In this document: positions 37,059 through 45,700 of the stretch, piece after piece
Layout: each line of letters opens with the position of its first letter
How positions within the stretch are numbered: the first letter of the stretch is position 1
Assembly: GCA_963743325.1 (NCBI GenBank)
Contig: CAVUOZ010000004.1
Coordinates: 248,001-312,000 of the forward strand
Origin: DATFVA01 sp963743325
GTDB taxonomy: Bacteria > Bacteroidota > Ignavibacteria > Ignavibacteriales > Ignavibacteriaceae
Direction: 5' to 3'
Length of the DNA stretch: 64,000 nt
Notes under the pieces: model-generated
Databases searched by the model: none
What the model saw: the letters and a program-made list of their open reading frames with translations, nothing else
What the model was told of the DNA's origin: nothing
Translations under genes and position numbers: made by a program

Positions 37059-37164
37059 CTGACATTTTGGCAGTATTCATTTCCCTTTAAAACAGGTTAC
37101 TGAGTAGTTCCAAACTCGTACATCTTATACCATTTCTGCTTTTTCTTAATATGCCAAAATGGCA
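37059..37164. promoter_or_regulatory. Pair of related palindromes
   Basis: CTGACATTTTGGCAG (37059-37073) and TGCCAAAATGGCA (37152-37164) share the TGcCAnnnTGGCA half-site pattern and are 93 bp apart. They lie between two convergent genes, where no promoter would be expected. They may be protein-binding sites of a lost gene or a repeat family. Confidence 0.35.
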
Positions 37165-37244
37165 AAAAGATACTGTTTACAAAAACGGGAAGTAATACGG
37201 CGGGCTCTTTTGAGATTTCAAATATGTATTATTGAGCTATTTTT

Positions 37245-38288
37245 TTATTCTTTGGCGCTGGATTTTAGAGAAACCTGGTATCCTTCGCTCTTTAACATTA
37301 TGCGGTTATTATCAAGAAAGGTTTTAATTGCTTCAGCAGAGATAACTTTAGTAATGCCGTATTTTAAACTTTTATGATCTTGAGGAAAAATTTCACCTGT
37401 ATAAGGTATCAATGTATTATACGTTTTTCCGGTATTGAGTCTTTTTGGAACTAAATAAGTTTCATCTTCTTCGGGAACCCACTGTACCATACCAACGAGT
37501 TCAAAATGCGGCACGCCATCTCTGATTGCCAGAACCAGTCCCCCGCTGAATCCGGGATTTACCACGGCATCCACAAGAAAAGAACCCTGACTGTCCCTGT
37601 TAGGGCTGCTGACTATTGCCTTTGTGACCATCTGATAATTAATGGGATACCCGAACAGGTAAACAAATGTCCCCCATTCGAGTTCTTTAGAACGGCCAAC
37701 CGGGTAGGGGAATACAGGTATGCGAAATCCGGTTTGTGAACTGTATTTTTTCCCTAATATAGCTATATCGGCCAGATCATCTTTGGCGAGTAATTCAACC
37801 TCACTTCCTTCCGGAAATCCTGCTACATAAATATTTTCATTATCCTTAATCGAGATTGTCTCAATGTATGGTAATTCTGTACCAGAGCTATCGGCTCTGT
37901 AGGATATTATTGTATCGGCAAAACTTATAATATGTGCACATGTGATCAGTGCTATAGCACCATTTTCAGAGGAAACTGTAAAGGCTGTGCCCGATAGCGA
38001 ATTGTTCCCATATTCTTCAGAGATTGCTCTTTTCTTAATAAAATCATCATTTAACATTTCAAAAGTAATTTTATCATCTTTGTCAAACCGGTAAATTTTA
38101 TAAAAAGTAGTACAATTAATTCTTTGTACACTTTCACTTATTCTTTCAAGTTCAGTAGATGATGATTTGTAAGGGAATTCACTGTCGTACTTGCCGTCGT
38201 TTAGTGTAGGATAAACAGTTTCAAGTGTGGTTTTGCAGGAACTGATAAGAAGAGCAAGTGTTAAACAGGGAAGCAGCTTTTTTAACAT
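37245..38288 (-). CDS. Trypsin-like serine protease lipoprotein
   Basis: 347 residues. The lipobox LISSC predicts lipidation at Cys18. A chymotrypsin-fold protease is indicated by a full triad in order: His119 (LITCAHIISF), Asp174 (DDLADIAILG) and Ser248 (NPGFSGGLV). The oxyanion motif is GFSGG instead of the more common GNSGG. No PDZ domain follows, unlike DegP/HtrA. The C-terminal part (residues 300-347) is helical. It probably acts in the periplasm or at the outer membrane as a quality-control or regulatory protease. A promoter is expected in the 38289-38390 gap. Confidence 0.8.
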   Translation of the reverse strand: MLKKLLPCLTLALLISSCKTTLETVYPTLNDGKYDSEFPYKSSSTELERISESVQRINCTTFYKIYRFDKDDKITFEMLNDDFIKKRAISEEYGNNSLSGTAFTVSSENGAIALITCAHIISFADTIISYRADSSGTELPYIETISIKDNENIYVAGFPEGSEVELLAKDDLADIAILGKKYSSQTGFRIPVFPYPVGRSKELEWGTFVYLFGYPINYQMVTKAIVSSPNRDSQGSFLVDAVVNPGFSGGLVLAIRDGVPHFELVGMVQWVPEEDETYLVPKRLNTGKTYNTLIPYTGEIFPQDHKSLKYGITKVISAEAIKTFLDNNRIMLKSEGYQVSLKSSAKE

Positions 38289-38392
38289 TTGTGTAACAAA
38301 ATTAACTGAATAAATCTAAACAGGATGCGGTAAATATACCAGAAATGTGAGAAATATTCCTTAACATACATGCATATTTTTATGATTGTAAT

Positions 38393-38421
38393 AAAAAACC
38401 CCTGCCGATTTACGACAGGGG
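38393..38421 (-). terminator. Strong rho-independent terminator closing the leftward gene set
   Basis: Read leftward, the stem is CCCCTG...CAGGGG, with additional inner CG pairs and an ATTTACG-type loop, followed by TTTTTT. The arms lie at 38399-38404 and 38416-38421 on the + strand. It is 28 bases beyond the stop of the 38449-42096 gene and is the first clear terminator seen below the genes reading from 64000. Confidence 0.85.
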
Positions 38422-38448
38422 TAAATATAACGGCAATTATTTATCATT

Positions 38449-41400
38449 TTATTTGAGTAAAACCATTTTCCTGGTCGAAATAAAATCCTTTGCTTTAATT
38501 CTGTATATATATACTCCGCTTGCCACCTTTTCACCTGAAGTATTTATACCATACCATGTTACAGAATGCTGTCCCGGGTTTTGTACTACATTGTTTATGA
38601 TGCTGTTAATTCTGCGTCCAAGAATATCATATATTTCGAGTGATACTTCACTCTTTTCTTTTAACTGATAAGTAATAGTTGTTGAGGGATTAAAGGGATT
38701 TGGATAATTCTGGTACAGAGTATACTCGTATGGTGTAAGAGAAATATTTTCCGAATGAATTTTTGCAAAATCTTCAGTTCCTACAATTATTCTGAAATTA
38801 CTCTGGCCGTTCTCCCGTGTTGTTATTTGAGCAGAGCCATTATTAATATCCAGGGGAATTTCCCTGTCTCTATCGAGCACCCATATATTAAAATTCTCAG
38901 GCAGTGAGCTGATTCTGTTAACAGTTAAATTGAACATCTCATTGGGAGATTTTGTTTCGACTTTAAAATCCCAAAATGCTCCATCTTTTGAAACCGAAAC
39001 GGCATCTCTTGCAAAATAATTCTTATCTGACTCAATCAATAATTTTATATCTTCTGTCACAGCAGGCGGTTTCATTACATCAAACCTGTCAAGCCCATCC
39101 GCGGCGCCTTCCATCATTGCAACATAGTTCTGCCGGTCTCTGGCCCGGGAGGAGTTTAAGTATGTTTGTACCTGCACGAGAAATTCATCATCCCTCATTG
39201 AGACAAAAAGATCCGGATTTTGTTTTTTATCAAGCAGAACATTTGGACTAACATCCAGATTAATGATAGTATTCAAAGGGTTATAAACCCAGTATCCTTC
39301 CCATGGTTCAAATGTAAGCTGATCCAATTCGTAATCCTCCAAATCCGGATTCCAGTGAATAGGAGCCTGAAGAATTAGATTTGAATTTCCGATTGAACTC
39401 CAATCGATCGGAAATGCAAATGGATTGCCAATCTGGTTATATCCGGGTTGGAGTGTTATCGTATAATTATTAAAAGACGGAACGCTCAAAGCGTTGTCCA
39501 CATCAAAGGTTTTCCCATCCTTGTCAATAAGCCAGAAGGCATTACCCGGCACAATATTTTCCGTTATGGAATTGTATTCCGCGTAATCATTTGTTTCAGG
39601 CTGCCATCTGAATATACGCCAGATTCTTGGGTCGTACAGTCCGTAATCATCCTTAAAAACCGAATCAATCTGAGGAGCAGTTATTGAGAGAGGTACAGAG
39701 AACATCTGATACTGACCTGCTCTGACCGGGTTAGAAAAATCAAACTGAGGTATATTTACCTGAATGGATGCGGGATTTATGTCCGGATTAATTGACGGGT
39801 AAGTAACTGTGGTACTGCCATCAGAAAAAACCACATAAAATTGAATACCGGTAATAGTTGAATATTCGGGCGGAATATTAAATGTATAAAAATTACCCTG
39901 GTTTGTTAAGGTGTCCTGCTGATAAATCGGATCTCCCGTTTTTCTGTAAAAAATATTATTTGATGTGAAGAAGGAGGAAGCAGGCGGTGTTATATTCAAT
40001 GGTGTCGGCTGCCCGATGCTCGGAGAAGAAGGGAGTTGAACAAGTATTGATGAAAGTCCTGTACCGGTCAACGATACCGAATCGGGACTTCCTGATGCGG
40101 AACTGTATATAACCAGGTATGCATTTTTTAACCCTGAAGTATCTGGCTGAAACCTTATATTTAAAGTTCTTAAACTGAAAGAGTGTAGTGTGTCCTGACT
40201 AATCGGAGTTGTTAATAAGAATTGTGAAGCATCACGACCGGTCACAACAGCACTGTCAAGCAGGATATCAGCTATAGAGGGATTACTGATAATTAAAGCA
40301 TAATCTGAAAAAATCCCTACATCTATAGAACCAAAATTTATTACTGTATCAGTAAGGACTAATTCGGATAGAATACCTGTACCGGTAAAAAGCACGGTAT
40401 CAGGTGAGGTTGATGCATCGCTCACAATTTCCATATAAGCGCTCTTCAAACCGGTATATACAGGAAAGAAAGCAAATACCATATTTGCGGATTGGAAAGC
40501 AGGAATACTATCAAGAGGGTAGCCGGATAAAATACCAAATGTACTGCTCGTATCGTTTACTAATGTCATATTAAAAATGTGCAGATCAGCTCCACTGATA
40601 TTATTAATTGTCACTGTTCCTGAATCCAGAGTTCCGATTTGAACAGATCCAAAATCAAAAGGATTAGGATTAACTGAGAATTTTGGTGAGGGAAGTTTGG
40701 CAACAAAAGCCTCCCCATTTACTCCGTTAAGTGTTATAGTCCCGTAACTCCCCGAAGTATTAAAATAACCGCAGCCATAAATATCCCCTTTTGAGTCATT
40801 GGCTATTCCCCCCGCATCGTTGCTGTTTAATAACCCTGCCTTTATTCCCCAGAGTTTTTCTCCTGAACTGCTAAATCGTGCGAAATATACATCGTTGAGC
40901 TCACCGGAAGTTATATCCTGTGAAACTGTAGCAATAAGGGATATATTTCCCGCGGCGTCCAGATCTATTTCTCTCCCCTCATTGTAAAAAAAGCTTGCAT
41001 GATCCTGGACAGCCCATAAAACATTGCCGGATTGATCATAATTTGCAATAAAAATATCGGAATTTTCGAGGCTGTTCAGGACAATACCTCCGAAATTGGC
41101 AATAACCGAAAAAGTACCTGTAAAGATGATGTTATTATTTTTATCAATTCTGATATCCTCACCATAAGAATAAGCACCACTTGAATCGCTACCTACCTGC
41201 ACAACCCAGTTGAAGTTTCCCAATGCATCATACTTTGCAAGGAATATATCCGCATTAGTTCCATCCCAGCTGCTTACTAATGTAGAGTCTCCAAATGTTA
41301 TTACATTGCTAAATGATCCTGTTATAAAGACATTATCATTATTATCAGTTCTCACTCCATAAGAAGCATTATAAAAGCTTTGTCCCCCGGTTGCATTATA

Positions 41401-42096
41401 TGCTGCCTGAACCCATTGTTCAGTTCCCGATGAATTATATTTCACCACATAAATGTCTCCATAGGGATTTCCGGACTGCACGGTAAACTGTCCAAAAGTT
41501 GCGAACTGGGTAAATGTACCCGTTACTATAATATTATTCTGATTATCAGTTGTAACCTCATAACCATAATCGAAGCTCTGTCCTCCACCCTGACGTGCCC
41601 ATTGAAAGACTCCGTCAGTATTATATTTTGCAGTAAATATATCATAACCTCCGAATGAAAATAATGTTATTCCACCAGGACCGCCGAAAGTTATACTGGT
41701 ATTAAATATTCCGGTTATTATTATATCTCCAAGATTATCAGTAGTTACACTATATGGTTGATCATAATCGGGTCCGCCCGCACTAACTGCCCAGAGTACG
41801 TTTCCATCAGGTGTATATTTTGCAATATAAATATCGCTGTTCCCGGCTGTTTGTACGGTATAACTTCCAAAAGTAGCAGTGGAATCAAAGTAACCCGTTA
41901 CAATAATATTTCCGGTATTATCAACGGTTAGATCTGTTGCCCCGTCATATCCGTTTCCTCCTCCGCTTTCTGCCCAGAGAAAATCAGGAGGCAGCCCCGG
42001 TAGTGTCTGTGCATTAAGCTGCTGAGAGGCACCAAATGCTATAAAAAATATTGTTGCCAGAATCTTATATAATATAAATTGTTTTTGCTTCTTCAT
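38449..42096 (-). CDS. Large SBBP-type beta-propeller protein with HYDIN-like domains and T9SS sorting domain
   Basis: 1215 residues from ATG 42096, with AAGGTTGG upstream. The signal peptide ends near FGASQQLNAQ. Residues about 30-470 hold about eight repeats of 50-65 residues with the pattern W...GG...YD...V...DN.GNI.VTG.F...ITFG, i.e. SBBP-like propeller blades. Two HYDIN/ASPM-like (choice-of-anchor D) domains follow, with the motifs FDFGSVQIGT and INFGSIDVGI. The last about 90 residues are a type A T9SS sorting domain (YQNYPNPFNPSTTITYQL, then GVYIYRI and a final KMVLLK). It is a surface or secreted protein. It is the last gene before the terminator, downstream of T6SS-type genes. Confidence 0.85.
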   Translation of the reverse strand: MKKQKQFILYKILATIFFIAFGASQQLNAQTLPGLPPDFLWAESGGGNGYDGATDLTVDNTGNIIVTGYFDSTATFGSYTVQTAGNSDIYIAKYTPDGNVLWAVSAGGPDYDQPYSVTTDNLGDIIITGIFNTSITFGGPGGITLFSFGGYDIFTAKYNTDGVFQWARQGGGQSFDYGYEVTTDNQNNIIVTGTFTQFATFGQFTVQSGNPYGDIYVVKYNSSGTEQWVQAAYNATGGQSFYNASYGVRTDNNDNVFITGSFSNVITFGDSTLVSSWDGTNADIFLAKYDALGNFNWVVQVGSDSSGAYSYGEDIRIDKNNNIIFTGTFSVIANFGGIVLNSLENSDIFIANYDQSGNVLWAVQDHASFFYNEGREIDLDAAGNISLIATVSQDITSGELNDVYFARFSSSGEKLWGIKAGLLNSNDAGGIANDSKGDIYGCGYFNTSGSYGTITLNGVNGEAFVAKLPSPKFSVNPNPFDFGSVQIGTLDSGTVTINNISGADLHIFNMTLVNDTSSTFGILSGYPLDSIPAFQSANMVFAFFPVYTGLKSAYMEIVSDASTSPDTVLFTGTGILSELVLTDTVINFGSIDVGIFSDYALIISNPSIADILLDSAVVTGRDASQFLLTTPISQDTLHSFSLRTLNIRFQPDTSGLKNAYLVIYSSASGSPDSVSLTGTGLSSILVQLPSSPSIGQPTPLNITPPASSFFTSNNIFYRKTGDPIYQQDTLTNQGNFYTFNIPPEYSTITGIQFYVVFSDGSTTVTYPSINPDINPASIQVNIPQFDFSNPVRAGQYQMFSVPLSITAPQIDSVFKDDYGLYDPRIWRIFRWQPETNDYAEYNSITENIVPGNAFWLIDKDGKTFDVDNALSVPSFNNYTITLQPGYNQIGNPFAFPIDWSSIGNSNLILQAPIHWNPDLEDYELDQLTFEPWEGYWVYNPLNTIINLDVSPNVLLDKKQNPDLFVSMRDDEFLVQVQTYLNSSRARDRQNYVAMMEGAADGLDRFDVMKPPAVTEDIKLLIESDKNYFARDAVSVSKDGAFWDFKVETKSPNEMFNLTVNRISSLPENFNIWVLDRDREIPLDINNGSAQITTRENGQSNFRIIVGTEDFAKIHSENISLTPYEYTLYQNYPNPFNPSTTITYQLKEKSEVSLEIYDILGRRINSIINNVVQNPGQHSVTWYGINTSGEKVASGVYIYRIKAKDFISTRKMVLLK

Positions 42097-42127
42097 TATA
42101 AACACCAACCTTTATTTATTAACCTTT

Positions 42128-43234
42128 CTACAGATTAAATTTAATTCCGGCGCTGACTTCATAATTATGAAGCTCGGATTTGCTGTCTGCATTTCCAATC
42201 GCATATTTCAGGAATACCGGTATTGAAACTAAGCGTGAAATAGTGAACAGGGGGGAGAGGCTTGCCCCATACATTGTATATCCGGAAAAATATCCCGCAG
42301 TTTTCTCATAGATGCTTGTAAAGATCCCGTACCCCAGAGAAAAAGAGCTGTTAAATCGCTGATTGTAGGATGCAGCCAGATATACCTGGTTGGGTGTGAT
42401 CTTTTCATTATCGAGCACGGCGTAATCACCTTTAAGCTCATCAAGAGCAACATTTCTGTACAGGACATAAAACATTAGATAATCAAAAGAGAAAAACTGT
42501 CTGTACATGGCATTAAAGATCAGCCTGTTACCCGAGGTAAAAATTTCTTTGCCGTTTACTTTGTCACTTCCATAAAATATTCCCGTAAAATTTCCGGAAA
42601 TTGTCTGTGTTTCACTCAGTTTTATATCCAACCCGGCTGTAAAGGAAATTTCATTAGATGGTGCATACTTATCCGTAACATCTGCAAGCGGCTGGTATTC
42701 CGATTTAAGCTGATAGGAAACACCGGCACCAATGACTGCTGCATCAGATAATGGATGAAGCCAGGTTGCACCAAGAAATGCATTTAGTCCCTGTCCGAAA
42801 TTTGAAGTGCGTAACCCGAACAGTTCCTGACTTACTACCTGTGAAATAGTAAATTCCTCAGGACTGAGTTTTGTTTTACCGCTCGGAATATTGACTCCTC
42901 CGTCAAATGAAAGATTTTGATCCGGCAGCTTTTGTTTAATAGTAATCTGCAAATCGGATAGACTGCTTAAGTCATTTGTTACACTTCCGGAATTTATACT
43001 TACAGATGCGTATCTTGTAACAAGGCCGAGGGATGTATTTTCAAGGGGATTATAACCTGCAGCAAAAATACTGGTGAATTCAGAAAAATTCGTACTGTCA
43101 TTGATAGTCCAGTTTTCATAGACAGGCATTACATTAATAGTCGCTGCAGGTTGTTCAGAATAAATGTCCTGGGAATAAACATTAACGGTTAGAATTAAAA
43201 TCAGTAAACAATAAAACTTTAAAATTCGTTTCAT
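42128..43234 (-). CDS. Outer-membrane beta-barrel protein
   Basis: 368 residues with a signal peptide ending VNVYSQ. The rest alternates polar and hydrophobic residues in strands rich in Tyr, Phe and Gly. It contains a FDGGVNIPSGKTKLSP segment like those of barrels in the transporter/phenol-degradation MetA type, and the last strand ends AGIKFNL. No signature of a specific family is firm. It is a small gap from the CsgG/TPR lipoprotein gene, so the two envelope proteins are probably co-expressed. A pore or surface-anchor role is possible. Confidence 0.75.
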   Translation of the reverse strand: MKRILKFYCLLILILTVNVYSQDIYSEQPAATINVMPVYENWTINDSTNFSEFTSIFAAGYNPLENTSLGLVTRYASVSINSGSVTNDLSSLSDLQITIKQKLPDQNLSFDGGVNIPSGKTKLSPEEFTISQVVSQELFGLRTSNFGQGLNAFLGATWLHPLSDAAVIGAGVSYQLKSEYQPLADVTDKYAPSNEISFTAGLDIKLSETQTISGNFTGIFYGSDKVNGKEIFTSGNRLIFNAMYRQFFSFDYLMFYVLYRNVALDELKGDYAVLDNEKITPNQVYLAASYNQRFNSSFSLGYGIFTSIYEKTAGYFSGYTMYGASLSPLFTISRLVSIPVFLKYAIGNADSKSELHNYEVSAGIKFNL

Positions 43235-43267
43235 AATTGTATTTCCTATGATTATAGACTGATTTTT

Positions 43268-44590
43268 CTATTTACCTAATGGAGGAGGAGGCGGAGGCGG
43301 CGGAGCTGGGAGCTCCTGGTTCAGTCCTGTCAGCTGTGAAGCTTCCTGGGCCGGATTTCTGCTGTCAACTCCCTGCACAAAGTTCGCAGTAATATTATTT
43401 CCCAGCTGTTCCTGCCTGCTGGCTGCCAGGTTTATTATTTCATTCTTTACAACGGGGAGGGTTTTTCTTAAAGTTGTTACCAGGTCTTCTTTTGAGCCCC
43501 CGCTTTTACCGAGACTTTGTGATGACTGCAGTTTATTACCGGCATCCTGAAAATGAGGATCAAGCTGTGTGGCCTGATTGAAGAATCCTTCTGACTGCTG
43601 ATAATTTCCGGCATCTTCTTCCTGCAGGCCTTTTGAGTATGCAAGGAAGGCTTCAAGATTCTGCGTTGGAATATATGCTATGTTCTCTTTTTCTTCCTGT
43701 GTAAGTTGAAATCCATTCTCCTGCAGGAAAGCAAATACAACCTGTTTCTGAAGAACGAATAAGTCTTTTAAAGAACCTGTTTTATTAACCCAGGATTTTC
43801 TCTGGCTTGTTTCAACTATCCATGAACCCAGATTTATTTTAAAATCCCCATTATCTGTCACATCATAATCACCGGAGACAATAGTTCCTGCTTTTAGTAT
43901 TTTACCGACCCGGGGGGCAGTTGACTGATCAACTTCGGCAGATTGACTTAATTTTAGTTCGTCAAGCACCGCCTGAATCCTGACTCTTTCAAGCACTGTA
44001 ACATCTTTAAGTTTAGCTAAATCAATGCTTACCATTTCGCTGAAACCCCTGCTTAAGGGAGCGTAGTCTTTATTTATTCCCTGATAAATTAACGGAAAAA
44101 CGGCCATTGTACTGTCGGATACATTCTGCAGGGAGAGCTCCTGCTCGTTCTGTATTAAAGATTTTACATCGGAGTAATTTTGCTCTCTTTTAATCCATAA
44201 GTATCTTCCTTCTAGTAATTCCCTGTAAGGAGAATCTTCAGGAACGTCTCTATATTTTTCATAAAAGGTTATTGCTTTGTCAGGTTCATTGTAGAATTCC
44301 AGGTTTAATCCTTTATAAAAAATCAGTTCAGGATCATCCTGCTGGATATCCATTGCTTCACCGAGGTAATATCGGGCTTTGTCATTATCATGAGTCTGCA
44401 TGTAGTAGGCGCTCAGATTCTTCAGAGCCTCGAAATCCTTGGGATTGGCCAGGGTTCTGTCAATCCATCCGCGAACCTGATTCTTGTACATCTCGGGATT
44501 ATCCATAATACTTCCGGATGAACAGGAATTAAACAGAATACCCGAAAACAACACGGAGCCGATAATCGTTAGATATTTAATTGTTTTCAA
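43268..44590 (-). CDS. TPR lipoprotein with CsgG-like domain
   Basis: 440 residues. The lipobox is FNSC (Cys23). TPR-type helices at about residues 30-140 (ALKNLSAYYMQTHDNDKARY) are followed at about 160-300 by a CsgG/TolB-N-like domain, recognisable by AVFPLIYQGIN, GFSEMVSIDLAKLKDVTVLERVRIQAVLDEL and AGTIVSGDYDV. A second TPR (AFLAYSKGLQEEDAGNYQQ) follows. The C-terminus ends in a run of eight prolines (APPPPPPPPLGK), an unusual tail. It shares the layout of the adjacent 44617-45645 gene, suggesting duplication. The function may be an outer-membrane pore/secretion accessory or a regulated periplasmic scaffold. Confidence 0.75.
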   Translation of the reverse strand: MKTIKYLTIIGSVLFSGILFNSCSSGSIMDNPEMYKNQVRGWIDRTLANPKDFEALKNLSAYYMQTHDNDKARYYLGEAMDIQQDDPELIFYKGLNLEFYNEPDKAITFYEKYRDVPEDSPYRELLEGRYLWIKREQNYSDVKSLIQNEQELSLQNVSDSTMAVFPLIYQGINKDYAPLSRGFSEMVSIDLAKLKDVTVLERVRIQAVLDELKLSQSAEVDQSTAPRVGKILKAGTIVSGDYDVTDNGDFKINLGSWIVETSQRKSWVNKTGSLKDLFVLQKQVVFAFLQENGFQLTQEEKENIAYIPTQNLEAFLAYSKGLQEEDAGNYQQSEGFFNQATQLDPHFQDAGNKLQSSQSLGKSGGSKEDLVTTLRKTLPVVKNEIINLAASRQEQLGNNITANFVQGVDSRNPAQEASQLTGLNQELPAPPPPPPPPLGK

Positions 44591-44616
44591 AATTCATCAC
44601 CTTTTTTGCTTAATTA

Positions 44617-45645
44617 CTATAGTAGAGGGGCAATACTCTGGGCTTTCAGCTTTGCTTTCTCATAATTCGGATCAATCTTTAATGCTTCCTCGAATTTATC
44701 ATATGCATTTTTATAGTCTTCCTTCTCCAAATAATTCAATCCGACTGAGTAAGCCATTATTGCGTCAAGTGAAGGAGCTACTGAAGTATCAGAAGTTGTT
44801 TCTTCTTTTAAAGTCACATTTATTTTATCAGCTATTTTTTTCCCAAGCTGATCTATAAGATCGAAAAATTCATCAAGATCTCCCTTTATTTCATCAGTCA
44901 GAAGAATTTCACTTGTTTCAACCTTTACAAGTCTGGCTCCCAGCCATATCTGATCCCCGACAATTATGAAACTGCCGAGCAGAATAGTTTGTACGCCAAG
45001 CTGTTTACCCAGTCTTACAGCGCCTTCCATATCATACTGATTCTGAAGCTTGATTTCATCCAGTATCCACTGTATTCTTTCCCTTTCAATGACCTTAAGG
45101 TTTGTGGAATTGTTCATCCTGTTTATCATAAGATCTGCAAACCCCTGTTCCATTGGATCATACTGTTCCTTGTGGTCAACAGACCTGTTTTTAAAATCTA
45201 TTATAGCCATTGTTTTCATACCGGGGTCCGACCGTTCGACAGCATAGGAACCTGAGAATTCTTTACGGGATTCATAGTAGAGTTTCATAAATACGGGCGG
45301 TTCATAGTCAGGATTAAAAACCACCATAGGCGGTTCAAGTTTGAGCAGTTGTGCAATTGACTCTTTAGCTTTATCATATAATCCTTTCGCAGAATATGCT
45401 CTGCCCAGGAACCGGAGCGCTTCCTTCCTGATTTCGACATCCACTGAGCTGTCTGCCGCAAGATTGTTCAGAATTCCTATTGCATCATCAAACTGGGCAG
45501 ATTTATAATACTGTTCAGCCTGATCCAGCTTTTCTTTAGAATCTGTCTGTGCGAGGACAGAAGAAACCACAATAAAAGAAAATATTGTGGAGATAAATAC
45601 AGAGAAAAGGAACCGTTTGCCCGCAATTACTTTATCATAACACAT
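44617..45645 (-). CDS. Exported TPR protein with CsgG-like domain
   Basis: 342 residues with a signal peptide (FIVVSSVLAQ). TPR helices (about 35-110) precede the CsgG-like domain, with AIIDFKNRSVD, GFADLMINRMNNSTNLKVIERERIQWILDEIKLQ and GVQTILLGSFIIVGDQIWLGARL. A last TPR (AMAYSVGLNYLEKEDYKNAYDKFEEALKIDP-like) closes the protein. The VIERERIQWILDE block matches VLERVRIQAVLDE in the next protein, so they are paralogues. It lies 56 bases after the kinase gene. Its role may be to form a periplasmic complex read by the kinase/phosphatase pair. Confidence 0.75.
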   Translation of the reverse strand: MCYDKVIAGKRFLFSVFISTIFSFIVVSSVLAQTDSKEKLDQAEQYYKSAQFDDAIGILNNLAADSSVDVEIRKEALRFLGRAYSAKGLYDKAKESIAQLLKLEPPMVVFNPDYEPPVFMKLYYESRKEFSGSYAVERSDPGMKTMAIIDFKNRSVDHKEQYDPMEQGFADLMINRMNNSTNLKVIERERIQWILDEIKLQNQYDMEGAVRLGKQLGVQTILLGSFIIVGDQIWLGARLVKVETSEILLTDEIKGDLDEFFDLIDQLGKKIADKINVTLKEETTSDTSVAPSLDAIMAYSVGLNYLEKEDYKNAYDKFEEALKIDPNYEKAKLKAQSIAPLL

Positions 45646-45700
45646 ACTGTTATCCTCCTGTGTTCTTAAAATTTAAATACAGAAATATTTAATTCTTACT

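Noticed and set aside
37159..37377. 72-codon frame beginning in the second palindrome
   Set aside because: It runs through the 3' end of the serine protease gene on the other strand and has no ribosome site.
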